Positions 1 through 5,574 of a DNA stretch of 8,765 nucleotides are shown piece by piece; the stretch's first letter is position 1, and each line of letters begins with the position of its first letter. The stretch lies in NCBI GenBank assembly GCA_964361105.1, contig CAYHZG010000019.1, positions 1 to 8,765 on the forward strand. The letters run 5' to 3'. Below the pieces are notes generated by a model, which saw nothing but the letters and a program-made list of their open reading frames with translations, did not search any database and was not told the origin of the DNA. Both the position numbers and the translations under genes were made by a program. The DNA is from CAYHZG01 sp964361105 (GTDB lineage Bacteria > Patescibacteriota > Minisyncoccia > 2-02-FULL-40-12).

Positions 1-24
1 AGCCAGGATCAAACTCTCAAATTA
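1..24 (-). rRNA. rrs: 16S ribosomal RNA, 5' end only (partial)
   Basis: Read on the minus strand, the first 17 bases are the universal start of bacterial 16S rRNA (AGAGTTTGATCCTGGCT, the region of the common 27F primer). About seven more bases (AATTTG and neighbours) resemble the mature E. coli 5' end. The gene runs leftward out of the window, so only its first two dozen bases are visible. The exact mature 5' end is inferred by analogy with E. coli. The motif is unmistakable, and a boxA-like site and a strong promoter lie upstream in the right orientation. Confidence 0.93.
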
Positions 25-59
25 AATAGACATCTGATTGACTATGATGAACCTGTTTA

Positions 60-85
60 CCCTCCATAGCTTTAGCGACGGAGGG
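60..85 (-). other. Leader hairpin upstream of 16S rRNA
   Basis: CCCTCC and GGAGGG form a 6-bp stem around a 14-nt loop that contains a second small GC(TAAA)GC pairing. It lies between the boxA-like site and the 16S 5' end, inside the predicted rRNA leader. It could be a processing or folding element of the precursor. It could equally be one of the small dispersed dyads common in this type of genome. Confidence 0.5.
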
Positions 86-92
86 CAAATTC

Positions 93-106
93 AATTGTTA
101 AAGTCC
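93..106 (-). promoter_or_regulatory. boxA-like antitermination site in the rRNA leader
   Basis: The minus strand reads GGACTTTAACAATT, which matches the core CTTTAACAATT of the E. coli rrn boxA. It lies about 70 nt upstream of the mature 16S end and downstream of the promoter, as expected for a site that loads NusB/S10 onto nascent rRNA. The identification rests on the motif and its position alone. Confidence 0.6.
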
Positions 107-120
107 TCCCCACAACACAA

Positions 121-152
121 CCGCGACTAACTCTTTAAAGAATCAGTCGCGG
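121..152 (-). other. Palindromic hairpin in the rRNA leader
   Basis: CCGCGACT and AGTCGCGG form an 8-bp arm pair. Dyad symmetry continues through the AT-rich middle with only two mismatches, giving a 32-nt near-palindrome centred on CTTTAAAG. It is transcribed within the 16S leader, about 60 nt after the predicted start site. A role in precursor folding or RNase III processing is possible but not shown. No run of T follows it, so it is unlikely to be a terminator. Confidence 0.5.
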
Positions 153-215
153 TCATACAAACTGTAATGCTAAATTAAATTTTTATTTTAATCTATAATA
201 TCCATTTCTTTTTTA

Positions 216-243
216 AGTGTAGCAAATGGCAAAGCCTTGTCAA
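216..243 (-). promoter_or_regulatory. Predicted rRNA operon promoter
   Basis: On the minus strand a consensus -35 TTGACA (238-243) is followed after 16 nt by TACACT (216-221), with a TG dinucleotide one base upstream making an extended -10. The start site would fall near 208, giving a leader of about 185 nt with the boxA-like motif. This is the best sigma-70-type promoter in the window, consistent with an rRNA operon. Its -35 box directly abuts the hairpin repeat at 243-294. A further AT-rich TATTAT-like box lies just downstream. Confidence 0.7.
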
Positions 244-294
244 CCCCGTTAGAGGCCGCGAGGGCTCGCAGCGTGCCTCTGCCTCTAACGGGGT
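243..294. repeat. 52-nt hairpin repeat, copy 1 (after rpsP)
   Basis: The arms ACCCCGTTAGAGGC and GCCTCTAACGGGGT pair perfectly over 14 bp. The 24-nt interior holds its own GCGAG/CTCGC mini-stem and a tandem GCCTCT. A near-identical copy lies at 5280-5331. Both copies lie a few bases beyond the 3' end of a minus-strand gene, so a role as a 3' end or transcription stop is plausible. No T tract follows on the minus strand, however, and the sequence runs straight into the rRNA promoter. Confidence 0.85.
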
Positions 295-302
295 CAATCC
301 CT

Positions 303-626
303 TTAGGCCGCTACTTGAGCCACCGGCGCAGCTTCTGCTGGTTTTTCAATTCCTTCTTTCTTTTTCGGCCTCACTTTTTTCACTTTTGGCCCCTCAATTA
401 ACCCTTTATCCACCAAGAAGTTATGAACCGTATCAGTCGGCTTAGCGCCATTTGAAAGCCAGTGCTTCACTCTTTCTTCTTTTACGTTAAATAAATTTTG
501 GTGCGGATTCCAGGAACCCAAATCCTCAAGGTATTTCCCCTTGTTCTTGCTTCTTTGTTCTTGGACCACGACCCTAAAATAGGCCTGTCCTCTTTTCCCG
601 ATTCTCATTAGTTTAATTTTCAACAT
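303..626 (-). CDS. rpsP: 30S ribosomal protein S16
   Basis: Small-subunit ribosomal protein S16, which binds 16S rRNA during 30S assembly. The product from the ATG at 626 is 107 aa and begins with the family signature (MLKIKLMRIGKRGQ). It continues through the conserved YFRVVV, the LGSWNP turn, and the region from VKHWLSNGAKPTDTV to the end of the S16 fold near residue 78. A Lys/Pro/Ala-rich tail of about 30 residues follows, which is a common S16 variation. The start was chosen to match the family N-terminus, although no good Shine-Dalgarno sequence precedes it. In-frame ATGs at 710 (preceded by GGGAGGG at 715-721) and 731 would add 28 or 35 unusual residues. The usual partners rimM, trmD and rplS are absent. 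The gene stands alone, between element A and the rRNA promoter. Identity is certain; the start is not. Confidence 0.95.
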   Translation of the reverse strand: MLKIKLMRIGKRGQAYFRVVVQEQRSKNKGKYLEDLGSWNPHQNLFNVKEERVKHWLSNGAKPTDTVHNFLVDKGLIEGPKVKKVRPKKKEGIEKPAEAAPVAQVAA

Positions 627-686
627 TTTGATTTTCAGTGCTCTGAAACTGGAGGACGAACGGAGAGGATGACCTTTCGGTTTTAC

Positions 687-709
687 TGCCTGGGTTATGA
701 GCCCAGGCA
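687..709 (-). other. Hairpin in the rpsP leader, overlapping an alternative start
   Basis: TGCCTGGG pairs with CCCAGGCA (8 bp, 7-nt loop). On the minus strand it lies between the predicted rpsP promoter and the family-consensus start. It covers the ATG at 708-710, which has its own strong Shine-Dalgarno GGGAGGG at 715-721. Folding could hide that start, so a leader-type control is conceivable. No function is demonstrated. Confidence 0.45.
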
Positions 710-756
710 TATAACCCTCCCGCTCATCCATACAAACTTCAAAGGGCTGATGCTCT

Positions 757-785
757 AATCTAATCTAAATTGCAAAAAATTTCAA
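757..785 (-). promoter_or_regulatory. Predicted rpsP promoter
   Basis: The minus strand shows TTGAAA (780-785), a 17-nt spacer and TAGATT (757-762). The start would be near 750, giving a leader of about 120 nt before the consensus rpsP start, or about 20 nt before the ATG at 731. It sits just outside the left end of element A. Confidence 0.45.
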
Positions 786-793
786 TCCTTCGC

Positions 794-1067
794 GAAAAGC
801 TTTGCTCGGATATAGCCATTTCAGAACCGGCTCTCGGGGTATATCGTTTTCTTCATAGGGGTAGCCCTTCTTGTAAATGGAATTTCCGTTACTTTGCTCG
901 GATTGCCGATAACTAGGGCGTGTCCACCCCTTTATCCCCTAGCTTATCTACGGCAATCCTTCGCAAAGATACCGGCCATTTACAAGATACTTCCCAAATT
1001 CAGAAAACGATATACCCCTGCGGCCGGAATAAAACAGATGGCCATATCCTTCGCCAATCCTTTTTCA
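794..1067. repeat. Long imperfect inverted-repeat element A
   Basis: This fills most of the 430-nt gap between rpsP and the first small gene. The left half (808-909) and right half (951-1049) are imperfect inverted copies. End motifs GGATATAGCCAT (808-819) and ATGGCCATATCC (1038-1049) pair. So do GGGGTATATCGTTTTCT (836-852) with its complement at 1001-1017, CTTGTAAATGG (870-880) with CCATTTACAAG, and GGATTGCCG (900-908) with CGGCAATCC. The centre carries a CTAGGG/CCCTAG hairpin. The outer flanks match the ends of elements B and C (GAAAAGC before GCTCGG on the left). The left half is about 89% identical by eye to the left half of C. Open frames in the region carry no recognisable protein. It resembles a non-autonomous MITE-like or structured-RNA repeat. 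Confidence 0.8.
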
Positions 1068-1103
1068 GATTCCGCTGCTCGCCAAGCTCGCACCGGCGAA
1101 GCC

Positions 1104-1140
1104 CAAAATCAAAAGAGGTACCGCAGCGCACGGTACCTCT
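1104..1140 (-). terminator. Rho-independent terminator of the 61-aa gene
   Basis: Perfect 10-bp arms AGAGGTACCG (1114-1123) and CGGTACCTCT (1131-1140) enclose a 7-nt loop. On the minus strand the stem is followed directly by TTTTGATTTT (1104-1113). It lies 25 nt after the stop codon of the small gene at 1166-1351, a textbook position. Confidence 0.88.
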
Positions 1141-1165
1141 CAAGGTTAGTTCCGAACCCAAAGAA

Positions 1166-1351
1166 CTAGCTTCCGAATGATGATGCTTCTCGTGGTTTCT
1201 TTGGAACCAACTTGTATACGTCAGCAAAAGGACTCCACTCTTTCCTGAAAGTTTCTTGGGCTTCTTCATCAGTCTTCGCATCGATAAATCCGACAACCTG
1301 GTAAAGATCAGTAGTCATTCTGTCCACGACGATATACTGCTTTACAGCCAT
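1166..1351 (-). CDS. Small protein of unknown function (61 aa)
   Basis: I do not recognise a family. The product is 61 aa and soluble-looking, with no signal peptide or membrane segment. The predicted pattern is a strand (QYIVVD, residues 5-10), a second strand (QVVGFIDA, 18-25), an acidic helix (DEEAQETFRKEW, 28-39), a third strand (VYKLVPK) and a short polar tail. The same strand-strand-helix-strand plan appears in the two small proteins at 5356-5769. The gene is convincing because it has its own expression signals: AAAGGAGGG (1358-1366) six bases before the ATG, a promoter at 1392-1421 and a strong terminator at 1104-1140. It lies between structured elements A and B, pointing away from dnaE. 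It is therefore a monocistronic accessory gene, and I assign no function. Confidence 0.8.
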   Translation of the reverse strand: MAVKQYIVVDRMTTDLYQVVGFIDAKTDEEAQETFRKEWSPFADVYKLVPKKPREASSFGS

Positions 1352-1391
1352 GGGAATCCCTCCTTTGTATCATCAAATCAGGATTTTTATT

Positions 1392-1421
1392 ATCCTATAA
1401 AAACCCTTGAGCTTTCGTCAA
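1392..1421 (-). promoter_or_regulatory. Predicted promoter of the 61-aa gene
   Basis: The minus strand shows TTGACG (1416-1421), an 18-nt spacer and TAGGAT (1392-1397), which would start transcription near 1385 and give a leader of about 34 nt. The -35 box lies inside a hairpin (TTGAGCTT 1407-1414 with AAGCTCAA 1420-1427). That hairpin could be a regulatory dyad or one more dispersed repeat. Confidence 0.5.
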
Positions 1422-1429
1422 GCTCAATC

Positions 1430-1458
1430 AGCGAAAAGCCAGCAGGATATTGCCATAT
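1430..1458 (+). repeat. Solo end of an A/C-type element
   Basis: GCGAAAAGCC followed by GCAGGATATTGCCATAT matches the outer end of element C, read inward from its right side (ACGAAAAGCC, then GCAGGGTATAGCCATAT), with few differences. No matching opposite end lies at the expected distance unless it shares the right end of element B. It looks like a remnant of another copy, or a duplicated left end of B. Confidence 0.55.
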
Positions 1459-1686
1459 GGAAATATTTAGAGCGAAGGGTATAGCCAATTTCCGAAAGTT
1501 CGGCCGGAGCAGATACAAATAACCGAAGCGAGTAAAAATTTGCCGGTAACACAAAGTTGGTGGAGGATCCAATTTTGTCGGCAAATTTTAGTGAGTAAAT
1601 TCTTATTTACGAACAATACTCGCTGAGGATTATTTGTCTGCGGAGGTTGCTTGAGGAAATTGGCTATACCCCGAGCGAAGCTTTTC
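1459..1686. repeat. Nested inverted-repeat element B
   Basis: Perfect 17-bp terminal arms lie at 1477-1493 (GGGTATAGCCAATTTCC) and 1655-1671. Inside them CAGATACAAATAA (1510-1522) pairs with TTATTTGTCTG (1630-1640), AGCGAGTA with TACTCGC, and AAAATTTGCCG (1535-1544) with CGGCAAATTTT (1579-1589). The central hairpin is ACAAAGTTGG / CCAATTTTGT around 1551-1578. The right flank, read inward, is GAAAAGCTTCGCTCGG, matching the outer end of A. The central hairpin and its loop match the centre of C in reverse orientation. With the solo end it fills the gap between the small gene and dnaE. No coding potential is recognisable. Confidence 0.75.
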
Positions 1687-1691
1687 AACAG

Positions 1692-1721
1692 TTGCTCGAT
1701 TGATTTCAAAAATTCTAAAAT
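1692..1721 (+). promoter_or_regulatory. Possible dnaE promoter giving a near-leaderless transcript
   Basis: TTGCTC (1692-1697), an 18-nt spacer and TAAAAT (1716-1721) lie immediately upstream of the dnaE ATG at 1731. The predicted start falls within a few bases of the ATG. This fits the lack of any Shine-Dalgarno sequence before dnaE and suggests a leaderless mRNA. The -35 match is weak. Confidence 0.35.
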
Positions 1722-1730
1722 AGAATATCC

Positions 1731-4700
1731 ATGAAGTTCACTCACCTCCACACTCATTCTCACTATTCTCTCTTGGACGGTCTCTCAAAAATAGATGATC
1801 TAATTTCCCGAGTGAAGGAATTAAGAATGGATTCGGTGGCCATCACTGATCATGGCAATCTTTACGGCGCGATAGAATTTTACAAAAAAGCAAAAGCCGC
1901 CGGAGTAAAACCAATAATCGGCTGCGAGCTTTACGTCGCCAAAAGAAACCACTTGGATAAAACTACAAACGTTGATGATGAACGCTATCATTTAGTCGTT
2001 CTTGCTAAAAATCTAACCGGTTACAAAAATTTAGTTAAATTAGTTTCAAAAGCCCACTTGGACGGATTTTATTATAAGCCCCGAGTTGATAAAAACCTCC
2101 TGCGCCAGCACTCTGACGGCCTGATTGCCCTCTCGGCCTGCCTTGGCGGCGAAATTTCCCAAACCCTTTTAAATAAAGGGGTTGAAGCGGCTGAAAAAGT
2201 CGCTTATGAGCATCAAGATATTTTCGGCAAAGGAAATTACTTTCTTGAACTCCAGCAGCACCCGAACATTGAAGACCAAAACCTGGTTAATCCTTTAATT
2301 CTTGAGTTGGCTAGACGTACTAAAATACCATTGGTCGGAACCCAGGACTCGCACTATTTAAAACCAGATGATGCCCACGCCCATGATGTCTTATTAGCCG
2401 TCCAGACCAATAATCGAACTGACGACAAAGATAGGCTGACAATGAAGGCGGATGATTTTTCTTTAATTAGCCCGAAAGAAATTTATAAAAAATTCAAACT
2501 GATAAACGGACTGACAGAAGAAGAACTTAAACAAGCTACTGAAAACACCCGGTTCATTGCCGATCAGTGCAATGTAGAATTGGAACTCGGCAAATTTATT
2601 TTCCCTGATTTCGATTTAGAACCAGGTAAAACCGCCGACCAAATGCTCAACGAACTTACGCGCCTGGGTGTGCATGAGCGCGGTCTTACTAATAACCCTG
2701 AAATCGAAGAACGCCGGTCGTATGAACTAAAGGTCATAAAAGACAAGGGTTACGCTCCATATTTCCTCGTAGTCGCCGATCTTTTGAGGTTTGCTCATGA
2801 ACGAAAAATTTACACCACTGTCCGCGGTTCAACTGCTGGTTCATTGGTAGCCTATTTAGCCGGTATTACTAACGTTAACCCAATAGAATTTCAACTGCCA
2901 TTTGAAAGATTTTTAAACCCATACCGTCCTTCTGCCCCGGATATTGATATGGATTTTGCCGATAACCGGCGAGCGGAAATAATTGAATATGCCAAAAAGA
3001 AATATGGCGAAGATAAAGTCGCTCAAATCAGCACCTTTGGCACCATGCTTGCTCGCGGCGCAGTCAGGGACGTTGCGAGAGCCATGGGTAAATCATATGA
3101 AACAGGAGACCGCATCGCCAAACTTATCCCTTTCGGTTCTCAAGGATTTCCAATGTCAGTCGACCGGGCCATGAAAATTGTACCAGAATTAAAAAAGGTC
3201 TATGACACCGAAGAGGAGGCACGAGAAATTTTGGATGTAGCCAAAAAATTAGAAGGCACGGTTCGCCACGTTTCTGTTCATGCCGCTGGCATCGTCATCG
3301 CTCCCCGACCTTTAACCGACTACACGCCCATCCAATTTGACCCTAAAGGTGAAAACAATAAAATTACCCAGTACGACATGAACTCGGTTGGTGAAGATGG
3401 GGTAGGGCTTCTTAAACTCGATGTCCTTGGAATCCGCAATTTGGCCGTTCTGGAGAATGCCGTACGACTAGTCAAAGATCATCATGGGATAGACATTGAT
3501 ATAGAAAAAATACCTTTTAACGATAAAAAAACATTCAAGATGCTGGCTGATGGCAACACAGAAGGCGTTTTTCAGCTTGGCGGTTCAGAAGGCATGACCA
3601 AATATCTTAAAGAACTCAAACCGACAAGTGTAGACGACCTTAACGCGATGGTTGCTTTGTACCGTCCCGGACCGATTAATAACATCAACGAATACATCGC
3701 TCGAAAGCATGGCAAAAGCCCGATTAAGTACTTCCATCCTAAGGCAGAAAAATTCCTGGCCAAGTCATACGGGGTATTGGTTTATCAAGATGACCTTATC
3801 ATGACGGCATTGGAATTGGCTGGTTATAACTGGGAGTCAGTAGACAAATTCCGGAAGGCCGTCGGCAAAAAGATTCCCGCTGAAATGGCAAAACAGCACG
3901 AAATATTCGTTAAGGGCTGCCAAACCAATAGTGATATGACACAAGAGCAGACCGAAGCCATTTGGAACTTGTTTGAACCGTTCCAGGGTTACGGATTTAA
4001 TAAAGCCCATGCCGCCTGTTATGGCCGGGTGGCTTATCAGACCGCCTACATGAAAGCTAATTTTCCGACCGAATATATGTGCGCTATTCTCACCGCCGAA
4101 TCAGGAGATATTGAAAGGGTAGCTGAAATTATCATGGAATGTCAGCGCATGAATATTTCGGTTATGCCGCCGGACATTAACGAGAGCTTTAGCTCTTTCG
4201 CGGTTGTGGCCGAAGATAGTAAACCAGCCATTAGGTTCGGTCTTCTTTCAATCAAAAATGTTGGTGAAAATATTGTTAAAGCCGTAATTGAAGAAAGAGA
4301 AAAGAGCGGGAAATTTGTTTCGCTTGAAGATTTTATTGGCCGGGTTCAGCATAAAGACCTGAATAAAAAATCACTTGAAAGTTTGATTAAGTGCGGGGCC
4401 TTGGATTCGCTTGGCGAAAGAAACACTTTTCTTTATAACCTCGAGGATCTGCTTTTATACGCTAGAGAAATACAAAAACATAAATCATTCGGCCAAGTGA
4501 GTTTATTCGGCCAGACAGAAGTTTCCTTACCGCCTTTGCGCCTGCGCGAAGCGCCGGCTTTGAGCAAATGGGAAAAAGTTAATTGGGAAAAAGAATTACT
4601 CGGGCTTTTTGTTTCGGAGCACCCGATGAAAGATTACCAGGAAAAACTAAGGCTTGATTATAAAGTTTCAAATATCCAAGAAGCAATAAAGAAAGTTGGG

Positions 4701-4955
4701 CAAAGCGTCAAAATCGGCGGACTCATAACTAACATCAAAAAAATTCTCACCCGCAATAACCAACCAATGATTTTTAGCCAACTGGAAGATACTAATTCAA
4801 AAGTAGAACTCATCGTCTTTAATGACCTCATCCAAAAAAATCCGGCTCTGTGGCAGGAGAATAGCATCGTCATTGTGAAAGGCCGGGTCAACGAGAAAGA
4901 CGGGGTGCCGAAAATAATCTGCCAAGAAGTGACGCCGGTGGCGACGCTCAGTTAG
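1731..4955 (+). CDS. dnaE: DNA polymerase III subunit alpha
   Basis: Catalytic subunit of the replicative C-family DNA polymerase, 1074 aa, complete and of usual length. The PHP domain (about 1-285) keeps a full set of candidate metal ligands: H7 and H9 (HTH), D16, D40-H41, E66, H87, C136, D206 and H208. That suggests an active Mn/Zn-dependent 3'-5' proofreading exonuclease. Polymerase motifs follow: the GSTAGSLVAY region (366-375), PDIDMDF (403-409, catalytic D404 and D406) and KLDVLG with D564 as third carboxylate. A helix-hairpin-helix segment lies near 835-890. QVSLF (922-926) resembles the beta-clamp-binding motif, and an OB fold spans about 990-1066. The ATG gives the canonical start MKFTHLHTHS. 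There is no Shine-Dalgarno. The gene is monocistronic, between elements B and C, and the last base of its TAG coincides with the first base of C's outer arm. Confidence 0.98.
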   Translation: MKFTHLHTHSHYSLLDGLSKIDDLISRVKELRMDSVAITDHGNLYGAIEFYKKAKAAGVKPIIGCELYVAKRNHLDKTTNVDDERYHLVVLAKNLTGYKNLVKLVSKAHLDGFYYKPRVDKNLLRQHSDGLIALSACLGGEISQTLLNKGVEAAEKVAYEHQDIFGKGNYFLELQQHPNIEDQNLVNPLILELARRTKIPLVGTQDSHYLKPDDAHAHDVLLAVQTNNRTDDKDRLTMKADDFSLISPKEIYKKFKLINGLTEEELKQATENTRFIADQCNVELELGKFIFPDFDLEPGKTADQMLNELTRLGVHERGLTNNPEIEERRSYELKVIKDKGYAPYFLVVADLLRFAHERKIYTTVRGSTAGSLVAYLAGITNVNPIEFQLPFERFLNPYRPSAPDIDMDFADNRRAEIIEYAKKKYGEDKVAQISTFGTMLARGAVRDVARAMGKSYETGDRIAKLIPFGSQGFPMSVDRAMKIVPELKKVYDTEEEAREILDVAKKLEGTVRHVSVHAAGIVIAPRPLTDYTPIQFDPKGENNKITQYDMNSVGEDGVGLLKLDVLGIRNLAVLENAVRLVKDHHGIDIDIEKIPFNDKKTFKMLADGNTEGVFQLGGSEGMTKYLKELKPTSVDDLNAMVALYRPGPINNINEYIARKHGKSPIKYFHPKAEKFLAKSYGVLVYQDDLIMTALELAGYNWESVDKFRKAVGKKIPAEMAKQHEIFVKGCQTNSDMTQEQTEAIWNLFEPFQGYGFNKAHAACYGRVAYQTAYMKANFPTEYMCAILTAESGDIERVAEIIMECQRMNISVMPPDINESFSSFAVVAEDSKPAIRFGLLSIKNVGENIVKAVIEEREKSGKFVSLEDFIGRVQHKDLNKKSLESLIKCGALDSLGERNTFLYNLEDLLLYAREIQKHKSFGQVSLFGQTEVSLPPLRLREAPALSKWEKVNWEKELLGLFVSEHPMKDYQEKLRLDYKVSNIQEAIKKVGQSVKIGGLITNIKKILTRNNQPMIFSQLEDTNSKVELIVFNDLIQKNPALWQENSIVIVKGRVNEKDGVPKIICQEVTPVATLS

Positions 4956-5217
4956 CGAAAAGCCTCTCGGGTATAGCCATTTCAGAACCGTCTCTCAGGG
5001 CATATCCAATTTCTTCATAGGGGTAGCCCTTCTTGTAAATTGAATCTCCGTTACTTTGCTCGAGTTGCCGACAAAATCGGCTCCTCCACCAATTTTGTTA
5101 GTTCGTCAACTCTTCGCAAAGATTCCGGCAATTTACAAGATACTTCCCAATTCAAAAATCGGATACGCCCCTGCGGCCGGTAATAAATATATGGCTATAC
5201 CCTGCGGGCTTTTCGTT
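4955..5217. repeat. Long imperfect inverted-repeat element C
   Basis: Outer arms GCGAAAAGCC (4955-4964) and GGCTTTTCGT (5207-5216) pair, and the end motif GGGTATAGCCAT (4969-4980) pairs perfectly with ATGGCTATACCC (5191-5202). Inner arms pair through CTTGTAAATTG (5032-5042) with CAATTTACAAG and GAGTTG with CAACTC. The centre is a hairpin ACAAAATCGG / CCAATTTTGT (5071-5098). The sequence parallels element A over its whole length in the same orientation, including the unpaired stretch TCATAGGGGTAGCCC in the left arm. The element begins on the dnaE stop codon and covers the first 260 nt of the 400-nt gap after dnaE. It has no recognisable coding content. Confidence 0.82.
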
Positions 5218-5239
5218 CTTGACTTCGTCGCTTTTTGCT

Positions 5240-5273
5240 AAAAAGACGAAAGCCCCGTCAAGATGACGAGGCT
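5240..5273 (-). terminator. Rho-independent terminator of the small-gene pair
   Basis: AGCCCCGTCA (5251-5260) and TGACGAGGCT (5264-5273) form a 10-bp stem with one mismatch and a 3-nt loop. On the minus strand it is followed by TTTCGTCTTTTT. It lies past the hairpin repeat copy 2 and about 80 nt after the stop of the 68-aa gene, in the correct orientation to end that transcript. Confidence 0.75.
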
Positions 5274-5279
5274 GGGCAA

Positions 5280-5331
5280 GTCCCGTTAGAGGCCGCGAGG
5301 GCTCGCAGCGCGCCTCTGCCTCTAATGGGAC
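5280..5331. repeat. 52-nt hairpin repeat, copy 2
   Basis: Near-identical to 243-294. Arms GTCCCGTTAGAGGC and GCCTCTAATGGGAC pair throughout, with one G-U pair. Relative to copy 1 the outer C-G pair is T-A here, a compensatory change, and one G-C pair becomes G-U. The loop differs by a single T/C. It again sits just past the 3' end of a minus-strand gene (stop at 5356). Confidence 0.85.
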
Positions 5332-5355
5332 GAACCATGCGGCTTCGGAAAGAAC

Positions 5356-5562
5356 TCATACGGCTGGGTCAGGGAAGTCAACTACGTTCCCCACCGTCAC
5401 TCTCTCTTCAATGTTAGGCGATTCTCTACCTCGAAAAACCTGCCTAAGCATTTTTGATCCTTTTTCAAAAGCATCTAGAAGGCTTTCGGCCTCGAAAACC
5501 GTAGTGCCCTTGCCCTGCGATTTTCCATTCAAGAGAGTTTCGTAGCTAAAGTAATACTCCAT
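5356..5562 (-). CDS. Small protein of unknown function (68 aa)
   Basis: No family recognised. The 68-aa product has an aromatic N-terminal strand (EYYFSYET, residues 2-9), a second strand (GTTVFEAE, 19-26), a helix (LLDAFEKGSKMLRQVF, 28-43) and a final strand (RVTVGNVVDF), with no membrane segment. It follows the same strand-strand-helix-strand plan as the 61- and 64-aa proteins in this window. GGGAGG (5569-5574) lies six bases before the ATG, and the stop of the upstream 64-aa gene is only 12 nt away, so the two form an operon. Downstream lie hairpin repeat copy 2 and then a terminator. Accessory in character, function unknown. Confidence 0.75.
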   Translation of the reverse strand: MEYYFSYETLLNGKSQGKGTTVFEAESLLDAFEKGSKMLRQVFRGRESPNIEERVTVGNVVDFPDPAV

Positions 5563-5574
5563 AAACTTCCTCCC

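Noticed and set aside
894..1296. Open frames of 86-98 codons running through element A and across the 61-aa gene.
   Set aside because: They translate inverted-repeat DNA or the opposite strand of a better-supported small gene, have no ribosome-binding site and match no known protein pattern.
1470..1680. GAGCGAAG at 1470-1477 and again at 1673-1680 on either side of element B, looking like an 8-bp target-site duplication.
   Set aside because: The right copy lies within the conserved end sequence shared with A (GAAAAGCTTYGCTCGG), so it belongs to the element and not to duplicated target DNA.
1390..1763. Minus-strand open frames of 64 and 98 codons through element B into the dnaE start.
   Set aside because: They consist of element B's palindromic arms and have no Shine-Dalgarno or recognisable domain.
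4955..5360. CRISPR array or tandem repeat in the repeat-rich gap after dnaE.
   Set aside because: The structures are single dyads of different sequence, with no regularly spaced direct repeats.
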